From Clostridia bacterium UC5.1-2E3 (lineage in GTDB: Bacteria; Bacillota; Clostridia; Lachnospirales; Lachnospiraceae), in NCBI GenBank assembly GCA_001304875.1, contig BBZO01000004.1:62001-126000 (forward strand): a DNA stretch of 64,000 nucleotides, given 5' to 3'. The notes beneath the pieces are model-generated. The model was not told the DNA's origin. It saw nothing but the letters and a program-made list of their open reading frames with translations, and made no database searches. Positions 48,031 through 58,016 of the stretch are shown one piece after another. The first letter of the stretch is position 1. Each line of letters opens with the position of its first letter. The position numbers and the translations under genes are program-made.

Positions 48031-48893
48031 ATGGGAATTATAAAAGCAGTCAATCTTGTATTTGACTATATCCGCCGGGATGAGCAGGAGAATGTGGAAT
48101 CCGTCAACCGGGCGCTGGATCATGTGAACATAGATATCAAAGAAGGCGATTTCGTGGCCATCCTGGGGCATAATGGCTCCGGCAAGTCCACCTTCGCCAA
48201 ACACGTTAACGGCCTGCTTCTGCCGGAGGAGGGGACCGTGTGGGTGTCCGACATGGACACGTCGAAGGAACAGAACCTCTGGCATGTGCGGCGGGCCGCG
48301 GGGATGGTGTTCCAGAACCCCGACAACCAGATCATCGGAAATGTGGTCGAGGAGGACGTGGGCTTCGGCCCGGAGAACATCGGCGTCCCCACAGAGGAGA
48401 TCTGGGAGCGGGTGGATAAAAGCCTGGAGGCCGTGCACATGACGGCCTACCGTCTGAAATCCCCCAACAAGCTCTCCGGCGGCCAGAAGCAGCGGGTAGC
48501 CATCGCGGGCGTCATGGCGATGAGACCAGGTGCATTGTGCTGGACGAGCCCACGGCCATGCTGGATCCAAACGGGCGCAAGGAGGTCATAAAGACCGTGC
48601 GTGAGCTGAACCGGCAGGAGGGAATCACGGTGCTCCTCATCACCCACTATATGGAGGAGGTCATCCACGCGGACCGTGTCATCGTCATGGACGACGGCCA
48701 CGTGGTCATGGACGGGACGCCGAGGGAGATTTTCTCGCGGACCGAGGAGCTTAAAAAGTACCGTCTGGATGTCCCGCAGGTGACGGAGCTTGCGTGGGAG
48801 CTTAAGAAGGCCGGCGTGCCCTTAAGCGACGGGATTCTGGACCGGGAGGAATTTTTAGCACAGATTCTTCCACTCTTACAGAAGGAAGGATAG
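48031..48893 (+). CDS. ecfA1: Energy-coupling factor transporter ATPase EcfA1
   Basis: A restored 287-residue ATPase of the shared ECF vitamin/metal importer. Walker [11 protein letters not shown]-loop [15 protein letters not shown], signature [16 protein letters not shown], Walker [13 protein letters not shown] and H-loop [10 protein letters not shown] are complete. One G is missing near 48531 (MRPGCIVLDEP). It is followed 4 bases on by ecfA2. The set is typically next to truA in Firmicutes. Confidence 0.93.
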
Positions 48894-48897
48894 TCAG

Positions 48898-49755
48898 ATG
48901 TCGATACAGGTAAAGCATTTGAATCAGATTTACTCCCAGGGGACGGCCTTCGAGCAGCAGGCTCTTAAGGACGTGAACCTGGAGATTGAGGACGGCGAGT
49001 TTATCGGACTCATCGGTCACACGGGATCGGGGAAATCCACGCTGATCCAGCACTTAAACGGTCTGATCCGCGCTACGGACGGGGATATTCTCTACAACGG
49101 CGTGAGCATTTACAGCGAAGGCTTTAAGATGAAGGAACTTCGCAGCAAGGTGGGCCTGGTGTTCCAGTATCCGGAGCATCAGCTGTTTGAGGCCGACGTG
49201 TTCTCCGATGTATGTTACGGGCCCAGAAACCAGGGCCTCTCCGAGGAGGAAGTGAAGGAGCGGGCCAAAGAGGCGCTCCAGGCGGTGGGATTCCCGGAAA
49301 ATTTCTACACGCAGTCCCCGTTTGAGCTCTCCGGCGGGCAGAAGCGCCGGGTGGCCATCGCCGGTGTGCTGGCCATGCGGCCGGAGGTGCTGATTTTAGA
49401 TGAGCCCACGGCGGGGCTGGATCCCAAGGGGCGGGACGAAATCCTGGATCTGTTAAAGAGCCTCCACGACGGGAAAAAGCTGACCATCATCATCGTGTCC
49501 CACAGCATGGAGGACATGGCGCGGTATGTGGGCCGCATCGTGGTGATGAACTACGGGGAGAAGGTGTTCGACGGGACGCCGAAGGAGGTGTTCCGGCACT
49601 ACAGAGAGCTGGAGGCCATGGGACTGGCAGCCCCGCAGATCACCTATGTGGTGCAGGAGCTCCGCGCCCGCGGCGTTGACATTGCGGACGACATTACGAC
49701 GATCGAGGAGGCCAGGGACGCTATACTGGCCCTGCTTGCCAAGGAGAAGCTATGA
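48898..49755 (+). CDS. ecfA2: Energy-coupling factor transporter ATPase EcfA2
   Basis: 285 residues; Walker A GHTGSGKST, Q-loop VFQYPEHQLFE, signature LSGGQKRRVAIAG, Walker B LILDEPTAGLDP and H-loop IIVSHSMEDM. It pairs with EcfA1 and overlaps the ecfT start by four bases (ATGA). Confidence 0.96.
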   Translation: MSIQVKHLNQIYSQGTAFEQQALKDVNLEIEDGEFIGLIGHTGSGKSTLIQHLNGLIRATDGDILYNGVSIYSEGFKMKELRSKVGLVFQYPEHQLFEADVFSDVCYGPRNQGLSEEEVKERAKEALQAVGFPENFYTQSPFELSGGQKRRVAIAGVLAMRPEVLILDEPTAGLDPKGRDEILDLLKSLHDGKKLTIIIVSHSMEDMARYVGRIVVMNYGEKVFDGTPKEVFRHYRELEAMGLAAPQITYVVQELRARGVDIADDITTIEEARDAILALLAKEKL

Positions 49756-50552
49756 TTAGAGATATCACTCTGGGACAATACTATCCGGTGGATTCGCTGG
49801 TTCACCGTCTGGACCCGCGGACGAAGCTGTTCGGGACACTGGTGTTTATCGTGTCCCTGTTCTGCGCGGACAATATCTGGTGCTACCTGGCGGCGACGGC
49901 CTTCCTGGCGGCAGCCATCCGGGCGACCCGTGTCCCGTTTAAATTTATCGTAAAGGGTTTAAAGTCCATCGTGTTCCTGCTGGTGATCAGCGTCAGCTTC
50001 AATGTGATTCTGACGCCGGGCGAGGCCATTTTCCAGTGGGGATTTATAAAGGTTACGAAGGAGGGCCTGCGGATGGCCTGCTTCATGGGCATCCGGCTCA
50101 TCTATCTGGTGATCGGCTCCTCGGTGATGACGCTCACCACCACGCCGAACCAGCTCACCGACGGGCTGGAGAAGAGCCTGGGCTTCTTAAAAAAGCTGGG
50201 AGTTCCGGTTCACGAGGTGTCCATGATGATGTCCATCGCCCTGCGTTTCATCCCCATCCTCATCGAGGAGACGGACAAGATCATGAAGGCGCAGATGGCC
50301 AGAGGCGCGGATTTTGAGAGCGGCAATCTCATCCAGAAGGCAAAGAACATGGTGCCGCTTCTGGTGCCGCTGTTCATCTCGGCGTTCCGCCGGGCCACGG
50401 ATCTGGCCATGGCCATGGAGGCCAGGTGCTACCGCGGCGGCGAGGGGCGCACGAAGATGAAGCCGCTCCGCTACGGCAGACGGGATTATCTGACCTATCT
50501 TTTATACGTATTTTATCTGGCGGCGGTCATCGGGCTGGCGCTTTGGAGGTAG
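49752..50552 (+). CDS. ecfT: Energy-coupling factor transporter transmembrane protein EcfT
   Basis: 266 residues with five or six membrane helices. It begins ITLGQYYPVDSLVHRLDPRTK, the CbiQ/EcfT lead-in. The two coupling helices carry MAMEARCYRGG and MKAQMARGADFESG (the A-R-G motifs that bind EcfA). It links the ATPases to substrate-binding S components, none of which are encoded here. Confidence 0.95.
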   Translation: MIRDITLGQYYPVDSLVHRLDPRTKLFGTLVFIVSLFCADNIWCYLAATAFLAAAIRATRVPFKFIVKGLKSIVFLLVISVSFNVILTPGEAIFQWGFIKVTKEGLRMACFMGIRLIYLVIGSSVMTLTTTPNQLTDGLEKSLGFLKKLGVPVHEVSMMMSIALRFIPILIEETDKIMKAQMARGADFESGNLIQKAKNMVPLLVPLFISAFRRATDLAMAMEARCYRGGEGRTKMKPLRYGRRDYLTYLLYVFYLAAVIGLALWR

Positions 50553-50556
50553 ATTC

Positions 50557-51600
50557 ATGAGGCGAGTGATGCTGGTGGTGGCCTACGACGGCACCAACTA
50601 CCGGGCTGGCAGGTGCAGCCCAACGGAATCACCATAGAACAGGTATTAAACGAGACGCTGAGCGCGCTTCTGGGCGAGAACATCGCCATTATCGGGGCCA
50701 GCCGCACGGATTCGGGGGTGCACGCCCTGGGAAATGTGGCCGTGTTCGACACGGAGAGCCGGATGCCGCCGACAAGATCTGTTTTGCGTTGAACCAGAGA
50801 CTGCCGGAGGACATACGGGTGCAGCGCTCCTTCCAGGTGGCCGACGATTTCCACCCGCGGAAGGCCAACTGCATAAAGACCTACGAGTACCGGATATTAA
50901 ACCGCAAGATCAGCCTGCCCACCAGCAGGCTGTACGCGCATTTCTGCTATTTTGACCTGGATCTGGAGAAGATGCGCCGGGCGGCGGAGTATCTGACCGG
51001 GGAACATGATTTCAAGAGCTTCTGCACGGTGAAGACCCAGGCGGAGGAGACGGTGCGCCGGGTGGAGGAGATCGCCGTGGAGCGGGAGGGCGAGATGGTC
51101 GTCATCCGCATCCGCGGAAACGGATTTCTCTACAATATGGTGCGGATCATCGCCGGAACGCTGATGAAGGTGGGGATGGGCGTCTACCCGCCGGAGTACG
51201 TGGAGGAGATTTAGAGGCCCGCGACCGGGAGAAGGCGGGGCCCAAGGTTCCGGCCCGGGGGCTCACGCTGGTGAGCCTGGACTATGAGGAGACGCTGCGC
51301 CCGGTGATCGAGGCAGAAACCGCCACTACGCCTACCGGCTGGAGCAGGGGGCGGTGGAGACGGGCCGGGGAGGCCAGCCTCTGGATCGAGCGCGCCGAGG
51401 AGGAGGAGTTTGCGCCCCTGGTGCGCAGAACCGTGCACCAGGCGTTCAGAAACGGCGCCGTGCGCGTGATTCTGGAGGACGCGGGCGGCCGCCTGCGCGA
51501 GGGACAGCAGTACGGGTTTTACCGGATTGAGGCCCGCGAGGAGAATGGAATAAGGCAGATGGTGGCTGTGTACGATCCGGCGGAGGGATGCGATGAATAA
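50557..51600 (+). CDS. truA: tRNA pseudouridine synthase A with C-terminal extension
   Basis: Makes pseudouridine at positions 38-40 of tRNA. The body contains VAYDGTNYRGWQVQPNG, the catalytic-Asp motif ASRTDSGVHALGNVAVF and GNGFLYNMVRIIAGTLMKVG. Canonical TruA should end near ARGLTLVSLDY at ~51285, yet a frame of about 100 more residues continues to 51600, with an acidic segment (IERAEEEEFAPLVRRTVHQA) and DGQQYGFYR-like strands. At least four single-base losses (near 50602, 50765, 51210, 51322) and another indel near 51360 disturb the frame, so the join is uncertain. It may be a fused or separate unknown protein. Confidence 0.8.
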
Positions 51601-53019
51601 GACGCTGGTTTATCTGATTTATTTTGTGGTCTACTCGGTGTTTCTGCTGGTGGTGGGGAAGGCGACCTCACGGGCCAGCGATTCCCTGGACAAGTTTTTT
51701 GTGGGCGAGCGGAAGATGGGAGTCTTCCGCCTGTTTTTTACGTTCGTCGGAACCTGGCTCTCGGCGGCCACGATTCTGGGCTTCACGGGGACCATCTATA
51801 ATTCCGGTTTTTCTGTCATCGTCACCTCGGTGATTCCCTGGTTTCTGGGGGCGCTTCTTCTCTACGCCATCAGCGACCGGCTCTATGACGCGAAGGTGCT
51901 GACGATCCCGGAGCTTCTGGGACGGCGCTATGATTCCCGGTGGATCCAGATTCTGGCGGCGCTGGTGATGGTGGCCTGCTACATTTTCTATCTGGTCATC
52001 CAGATTAAGGGCTTCGGCATCGCCGTGGGAAAGCTTTTGAATATTGACTACACGGGGGCGGTGTTCTTAGTCTATCTGTTTATCCTCTATTCCACCTTCG
52101 GCGGATTTTATTCCGTGGTGAAGACGGACGCCTTCAATCTTATTCTCCTGACGATCAGCATGGGTGTGATCTATTACGTGATCGTGCGGCAGGCGGACGG
52201 CGTCTTTTTCTTCACGGAGAGCATGGTGCGGGAGAGCGCGGTGTGGGCGGGGATGCCAACCGGAGCGTCCAGGCCGCTGACATTCGGGGCGGCGCTCACC
52301 TATATGACGGCGTTTTTCGGCTGGGGCATGGGGCTGGCCACCAACCGCAGTACATGGTGCGCATGATCTCTGCGGGCAGCAAACGGACGGCAAAGCGGAT
52401 GATTCTGTGCTCGCTGGTATTTCTGGCGGTATTTTATTTTGTGCTGACGCAGATCGGGCTGGGGCTCCGGGTGCTGTTTCCGGGGATGTCGCTCTACGCC
52501 GGCAACGACGACGTTCTGATTACGGCCATTCATCAGCTGATGTATTCCAGGCTCAGCGGGTTTTTCCTGATCAGCATTATCGGAGCCTGTATTTCCACAG
52601 CTAACTCCCAGCTGCTGCTCATCGGCTCCTCCCTGAGCTACGACGTGCTCTCGAAGATCGGGACGCGGAAGATGGAGGAGGACCGGATCCTCTGGCTCAC
52701 CAGGCTGTTTGTGTTCCTGGGAGGAACGGCGTCCCTGATCTTTTCCTTTAACCCGCCGGCAGACACGCTCTCCTACGGCGGAGATATCTGGGGCGTGTTC
52801 TCGGTGTTTTTCTTCCCGCTGGTCTACGGCGCGCTCTATTTTAAGCGCGGGACGAAGGCGGGGGCCTATGCCGCCTTTATCGCGGGGGCGGTGAGCGGGG
52901 CGGCCTTTTTCTACATGCCGCTGGACATTCACTGGGCGTTTCCGGCCACCATCTGCTCCACGGCGGCCTACGTCCTCGTCTCTCTTAAGGGGAGCCGGAA
53001 AAAGGAGGAGGACGCATGA
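51593..53019 (+). CDS. Sodium:solute symporter (SSS family)
   Basis: The restored protein is ~475 residues with 12-13 membrane helices. It starts NKTLVYLIYFVVYSVFLLVVG, has the SSS signature-like TWLSAATILGFTGTIYNSG and GFFLISIIGACISTANSQLLL. Such proteins import solutes such as pantothenate, proline or others with sodium; the substrate here may be 5-oxoproline or an amino acid, by context only. One C is missing near 52351 (ATNPQYMVRMI). The start overlaps the truA-extension end by eight bases, so it lies in the same operon. Confidence 0.83.
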
Positions 53020-54343
53020 AGCATAAGGGAAAGCAGGCCGGGGAGCGGTTCTGGAGAATTGAAAATGAGATTCTGATTCCCTTTGTCATCATCGGGATCC
53101 TGGTGCTCATCGCCTTCGGCGCTGTCTCCTGCTACAACAGCTACCATATCAAGATGGACTATGAGAAAAATATGGCGGGGCAGATGCTCAGGGATGTCAG
53201 CCGGGATATCGATTTCCTGGCGGAGCGGCTGGGGGAGCAGGAGCTTAAGGAGCTGTTTTCCCAGCACCGGTCGGCGCAGCTTTTTATCGCCGATGAGAGC
53301 GGGGAGATCATACATGATTCCGGGGTGAGAAAGCGGGAGGAGGCCCAGCTTCTGATGACCAGCATGGACAACCGGGCGGGCTGGCAGGTCAGCTACTATA
53401 TGGACCGGGGAATGTTCTGGGAAGAGCTTATGGAGGAGCAGAGATACGTGGTGATCGCAGCCATCGCCGCGCTGATGGTGATGGTGGAGACCAGCGTGTT
53501 CATCTCCTACAACATCAGCGGCCCCATCCGCAACATGAGCATGACCTGCGCGGAGATCGAGCGGGACAAGGGAGAGTTTCGCCGCTACAGCTTCAAGACC
53601 ATTAACCGCAAGGACGAAATCGGCCAGCTGGCCAGGACATTTCAGAATCTGCTGCTCAGCATGGAAAATTATACCAAGGTGGTCTACACCAACAAGATGG
53701 CGGCCAGCCTGGCCCACGAGATCAAGAATCCCATCGCCGGCATCCGCTCCGGCATCCAGCTTTTGAAGGGGCGGGTGGAGAAGGAAGGCGACCGGATGCT
53801 CTGCGACAGCATGATCAAGGAGATCGACCGTGTGACCGGCCTCATCACCAATCTGTTTACGCTGTCGGTGAAGCAGGAGAGCGTGCGGCAGGTGTTCGCG
53901 GTGCGGCCGCTGCTGGAGGAGATCTGTATGCTCTACACCAGAAGCCCGGAGGGAGCGGGTGTGGACATCCGGTTCGAGGCGGACGAGGACTTGCGGTGCT
54001 TCGCCAATGAAAATGAGCTGAAGCAGATCAGTCACAACATTATCAGCAATAGCCTGCGGGCCATGCGGGAGAAGGAAGAAAAGCAGATCTGGGTGCGGGC
54101 GTATGCCCAGGACTCGTGGTGCGTGCTGGAATTTAAGGACAACGGGCGTGGCATGAGCGCCGAGGAGCTCACGAGGTGCTGGAGCCATTTTACACGAAAA
54201 ACATCAACGGCATCGGCCTGGGGCTCTCCATCGTGGAGAAGCTGGTGAGCCAGAACGAGGGCGCCCCGGCCATCGAGAGCGAGGTCGGCGGGGGCACGAC
54301 GGTGACGCTTCGTTTCCACAGGGGGGAGAAAGATGAAGAATAA
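53016..54343 (+). CDS. Sensor histidine kinase, NtrB-like core
   Basis: The restored protein is ~442 residues. Two membrane helices (ILIPFVIIGILVLIAFGAV; VVIAAIAALMVMVETSVFI) flank an external sensor domain of ~100 residues. A HAMP-like linker leads to the phospho-acceptor box MAASLAHEIKNPIAGIRSGI and ATP-binding N box ENELKQISHNIISNSLRAM and G boxes DNGRGMS and GIGLGLSIVEKL. One G is missing near 54174 (ELTRVLEPFYTKN). It probably phosphorylates the sigma-54 regulator next door, whose start it overlaps by 11 bases. Confidence 0.88.
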
Positions 54344-55745
54344 GATTTTAGTCATAGACGATGAGTTTCTCATACGCTACACGCTGGCGGAGGGGCTTAA
54401 GGACCGGGGCTACGAGACAGAGTCCGCGGGCTCCGTGGAGGAAGGGCTGGAGAAGATGAAAACCTTCGGGCCGGAGGTCATACTCTTAGACAATCTGCTG
54501 GAGAACAGCCGCGGCATGGACGAGATACCCGCCTTCCGGAAACTGGACGAGAACGTCCAGGTGATCATGATGACGGCCTACGGCTCCGTGTCCCAGGCGG
54601 TGGAGGCCATCAAGCAGGGGGCCTACGACTACGTGTTAAAGCCCTTCGACATCGACGAGATCGAGATCATCATAAGCCGCAGCCTGGAAAGCGTGAGAAA
54701 CCGGGAATCCCTGGAGTTTTTAAAGGGACAGACGAAGGAATTTCTGGGCAGCAGCGAGAGCGCCAGACGGATCCGGTCGGACATCGCGCTTCTGGGGGAA
54801 AATTCCTCGGTCAGCGTGATGATCCGCGGTGAGACCGGCACGGGCAAGGAGGTGGTGGCCCGGCTGATCCACGAGAGCAGCGACCGGCGGGACCATCTGA
54901 TGGTGCGCATCAACTGCGGGGCCATTCCGGAGAACCTGATGGAGAGCGAGCTCTTCGGATATGAGAAGGGCGCGTTCACCGGGGCGGTGAAGAGCAAGAA
55001 GGGCCTCTTTGAGCTGGCAGACGGCGGCACGGTGTTCCTGGACGAGATCGGGGAGCTGCCGCTGGCCATGCAGGCGAAGCTTCTGACGTTCCTGGACGAC
55101 AAGAAGTTCAAGCGGGTGGGAGGCTTAAACGACATCGCCGTGGACGTGCGGGTCCTTGCGGCCACCAACCGCGACTTAGAGAAGGAGGTGGCGGAAAAAC
55201 GCTTCCGCGAGGACTTGTTCTATCGTCTCAACGTCATACAGATCGAGATTCCTCCCCTGCGGCAGAGGCGGGAGGACATCAAGGACCTCTGCGCCTACTA
55301 CCTGGACTACTACAATAAGAAGTTTTCCCGCAGTATTCACGGCGTGGAGCCGTCGTTTATGGAAGAGCTGATGGCATACGAGTGGAAAGGAAATGTGCGG
55401 GAGCTTAAGAATATTTTCGAGCGCTGTTTCCTCTTCAGCCGCGGCGGGCTGCTGGAAAAGCATGTGGAGCTGGGCGCAGGAAACGGCGGCGCGCGGACGG
55501 ACGGGGCGGAATGTGCCGGGGATGCGCCGGGTGGCGCCGGCAGCTTTGCCATAAAGGATTTAAAGGACGGCCCCATCGATCTGGAGCGGGAGGTGGCGGA
55601 GCTGGAGAACCTCTACATGGACGCGGCCATGGAACTCTGCGGGGGAAATATGTCGAAGGCCTCCGCGCTTCTGGGTATCAGTCGTTTTGCGATGAAACGG
55701 AAGATGGAAGGTGCAAAATCACACGATGTGCGAAATCACACATGA
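54333..55745 (+). CDS. Sigma-54-dependent response regulator (NtrC family)
   Basis: 470 residues in three domains. The receiver (1-115) has the acidic pair IDDEF, phospho-Asp in ILLDNLL and Lys in YVLKPF. The AAA+ domain (137-365) shows Walker A GETGTGKEV, sigma-54-contact loop KGAFTGAVKS, Walker B GGTVFLDEIGELP and arginine-finger region NIFERCF. The C-terminal Fis-type helix-turn-helix is CGGNMSKASALLGISRFAM. With a -24/-12 promoter downstream at 55917, it most likely activates the pxp operon. The 3' end overlaps the first of three dyads that may be its own binding sites. Confidence 0.93.
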   Translation: MKNKILVIDDEFLIRYTLAEGLKDRGYETESAGSVEEGLEKMKTFGPEVILLDNLLENSRGMDEIPAFRKLDENVQVIMMTAYGSVSQAVEAIKQGAYDYVLKPFDIDEIEIIISRSLESVRNRESLEFLKGQTKEFLGSSESARRIRSDIALLGENSSVSVMIRGETGTGKEVVARLIHESSDRRDHLMVRINCGAIPENLMESELFGYEKGAFTGAVKSKKGLFELADGGTVFLDEIGELPLAMQAKLLTFLDDKKFKRVGGLNDIAVDVRVLAATNRDLEKEVAEKRFREDLFYRLNVIQIEIPPLRQRREDIKDLCAYYLDYYNKKFSRSIHGVEPSFMEELMAYEWKGNVRELKNIFERCFLFSRGGLLEKHVELGAGNGGARTDGAECAGDAPGGAGSFAIKDLKDGPIDLEREVAELENLYMDAAMELCGGNMSKASALLGISRFAMKRKMEGAKSHDVRNHT

Positions 55746-55765
55746 GAAATGTGCGGTTTCGCACA
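55710..55765 (+). promoter_or_regulatory. Three tandem dyads, probable activator binding sites
   Basis: Copies of TGTGCg-N4-cgCACA lie at 55710-55725 (GTGCA-AAAT-CACAC), 55727-55742 (TGTGCG-AAAT-CACACA) and 55750-55765 (TGTGCG-GTTT-CGCACA). Centres are 17 and 23 bases apart. They lie 152-207 bp upstream of the sigma-54 promoter, the usual place for NtrC-type enhancer sites. The third copy followed by T6 can also fold as a terminator for the regulator gene. Confidence 0.75.
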
Positions 55766-55916
55766 TTTTTTATGTCCGGCCTTACGCTGGGGGATCCAGG
55801 AGCGGGAAAGGGGCGGCAGCACCGGCAGGGCGAGGGGCGGGCCATCCCTCGAATTTCCTTGCCTGGACGGATATCCGGGCGGAAATGAGAAATTTATTTT
55901 TGTATTCCCCGCAGTC

Positions 55917-55932
55917 TGGCATGAAAATTGCT
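55917..55932 (+). promoter_or_regulatory. Sigma-54 (-24/-12) promoter of the pxp operon
   Basis: TGGCA-N6-TTGCT: the GG (55918-55919) and GC (55930-55931) are separated by exactly ten bases, the fixed RpoN geometry. It lies 52 bases before pxpA. Confidence 0.88.
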
Positions 55933-55983
55933 CTAATATAGGGCGATGGTAAAAATAATATATGGACACAGGAGGGTAAAAGT

Positions 55984-56742
55984 ATGTTTCGTGTCGATTT
56001 AAACAGTGATTTAGGAGAGAGCTTCGGCAACTACAAACTGGGAATGGACGAGGAGATCTTAAAGTACGTCTCCTCCGCCAACGTGGCCTGCGGATGGCAC
56101 GCCGGCGATCCCCTGGTGATGGAGGAGACTGTGGCGCTGGCAAAGAAATCCGGCGTGGCCGTGGGGGCTCATCCCGGATTCCCGGATCTCATGGGCTTCG
56201 GCCGCAGAAATATGGCCGTGACGCCGGAGGAGGCGAAGGCCTACATAAAATATCAGCTGGGCGCGCTCTATGCCTTTACACAGAGCCAGGGTGTGAAGAT
56301 CCAGCACGTGAAGCCACACGGCGCGCTCTACAACATGGCCGCGGTGGATGAGAAGCTGGCGAGAGCCATGTGCGAGGCGGTGTACGAGGTGGATAAGGAC
56401 ATCATCTTCATGGGCCTGGCAGGCTCCAAAATGATCGACGCCGCGAAGGAGACGGGCCTCAAGGCCGCCAGCGAGGTGTTCGCGGACCGGGCCTACAATG
56501 ACGACGGCACCCTGGTTTCCAGAAAGCTTCCGGGCGCGGTGATCAAGGATAAGGAGCTGGCCATCCGCCGCGTGGTGCGCATGGTCAAGGAGGGCAAGGT
56601 GGAGAGCATCAACGGCAAAGACATTTCCATCCAGGCCGACTCCATCTGCGTGCACGGCGACAACCCCAAGGCGCTGGAGTTCGTGAGAAATATCCGCGAG
56701 ACCCTGCAGAGCGAGGGCGTGGAGATCAGAAATCTCTTTTAA
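55984..56742 (+). CDS. pxpA: 5-oxoprolinase subunit A (LamB/YcsF family)
   Basis: 252 residues, with [43 protein letters not shown] and [11 protein letters not shown], the metal-binding His/Asp cluster of the LamB/YcsF barrel. It joins PxpB and PxpC to split 5-oxoproline to glutamate with ATP. GGAGGG precedes the ATG. Confidence 0.95.
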   Translation: MFRVDLNSDLGESFGNYKLGMDEEILKYVSSANVACGWHAGDPLVMEETVALAKKSGVAVGAHPGFPDLMGFGRRNMAVTPEEAKAYIKYQLGALYAFTQSQGVKIQHVKPHGALYNMAAVDEKLARAMCEAVYEVDKDIIFMGLAGSKMIDAAKETGLKAASEVFADRAYNDDGTLVSRKLPGAVIKDKELAIRRVVRMVKEGKVESINGKDISIQADSICVHGDNPKALEFVRNIRETLQSEGVEIRNLF

Positions 56743-56775
56743 TAGTAATAACAAATCTGGGTGAGGTGTAACAAA

Positions 56776-57999
56776 ATGGGAGATAATAAAAAGAAATCAG
56801 TGAACATGACGGCGCTCATAGGAGCGGCATTTCTGATGGCGACCTCCGCCATCGGGCCGGGCTTTCTGACGCAGACGGCCACATTTACGGGAACCTACGG
56901 CGCCACCTTCGCGCTGGCGATCATCTGCACGATCCTTCTGGACGTGACGACACAGTTCAACATCTGGTCCATCATCGGCGTGTCCGGCCTGCGCGGCCAG
57001 GATATCGCCAACAAGGTGCTCCCCGGACTGGGATATTTTATCGCATTCCTGGTGTCTGTGGGCGGCCTGGTCTTCAATATCGGAAACGTGGGCGGCGCAG
57101 CCACTGGATTCAACATCTTATTCGGCCTTCCGCTGACGGCCGGAACCGTCATCGCCGGAGCCATCGGCATTCTGATTTTCCTGTCGAAGGACGCCAAGGC
57201 CGGCATGGATAAGCTGACCAAATATCTGGGCAGCATCATGATCATCACCGTGCTCTACGTGGCGTTCAAATGTAAGCCTCCGGTGGGTGAGGCAGTGGCC
57301 AGCGTGGCCAATGTGGGCGAGTTCCCGAATCTGGTATTCCCGATCATCACGCTGCTGGGCGGAAGCTGCGGCGGATACATCACCTTCTCCGGCGCGCACC
57401 GTCTTCTGGACGCGGGATTTAAAGGCGAGGAAGATCTGGGGCATGTGCGCCGCTCCGTGCTGATGGGCGTCGGCGTATCCGGAACCATGAGGATTCTTCT
57501 GTTCCTGGCGGTTCTGGGTGTTGTCACCATGGCTCCCGAGATCGTGGGAAGCGACGGATGGGTGACCAGCCCGCCGGCGGCGGCCTTCCAGGCAGGCGCG
57601 GGCGTGATCGGCTATAAGATTTTCGGTCTGGTGATCCTGTTTGCGGCCATCACCTCCATCATCGGCGCGGCCTACACCTCCGTTTCCTTCTTAAAGACGC
57701 TCCATCCGTTTATCATGGAGAATGAGAAATGGTTTGTCATCGGCTTCATCGCCGTCTCCACCGTCATCATGGCGTTTGCGGGCCAGCCGGCGGTGCTCCT
57801 GGTGCTGGCGGGCTCCGTCAACGGACTGATTCTGCCGATCACCCTGCTCACCATCCTCTGCGCCAGCAGAAGGAAGGACATCGTGGGCGATCACTACAAG
57901 CATCCGGCAATCCTGATTGTCCTGGGCGTTCTGGTCGTTCTTCTGACCGGCTACTCGGGAATCAAGGCTCTGCCGCAGATTCTGACCATCTTTGGCTAA
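56776..57999 (+). CDS. NRAMP-like membrane transporter (YcsG type)
   Basis: 407 residues with about eleven helices, of the NRAMP fold. In B. subtilis the matching gene, ycsG, sits after ycsF (pxpA). Helix 1 reads SAIGPGFLTQ where metal transporters have DPGN, and helix 6 reads FSGAHRLLDAG where they have MPH; the metal-binding residues are absent. It may carry 5-oxoproline or another organic solute instead of a metal ion. I start it at ATG 56776; an upstream GTG at 56761 is in frame. Confidence 0.82.
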   Translation: MGDNKKKSVNMTALIGAAFLMATSAIGPGFLTQTATFTGTYGATFALAIICTILLDVTTQFNIWSIIGVSGLRGQDIANKVLPGLGYFIAFLVSVGGLVFNIGNVGGAATGFNILFGLPLTAGTVIAGAIGILIFLSKDAKAGMDKLTKYLGSIMIITVLYVAFKCKPPVGEAVASVANVGEFPNLVFPIITLLGGSCGGYITFSGAHRLLDAGFKGEEDLGHVRRSVLMGVGVSGTMRILLFLAVLGVVTMAPEIVGSDGWVTSPPAAAFQAGAGVIGYKIFGLVILFAAITSIIGAAYTSVSFLKTLHPFIMENEKWFVIGFIAVSTVIMAFAGQPAVLLVLAGSVNGLILPITLLTILCASRRKDIVGDHYKHPAILIVLGVLVVLLTGYSGIKALPQILTIFG

Positions 58000-58016
58000 A
58001 ACGACGGAGGTAATGT

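Noticed and set aside
52968-54188. 406-codon - strand frame opposite the histidine kinase
   Set aside because: The + strand carries all kinase motifs; the opposite frame is His/Leu-rich composition noise.
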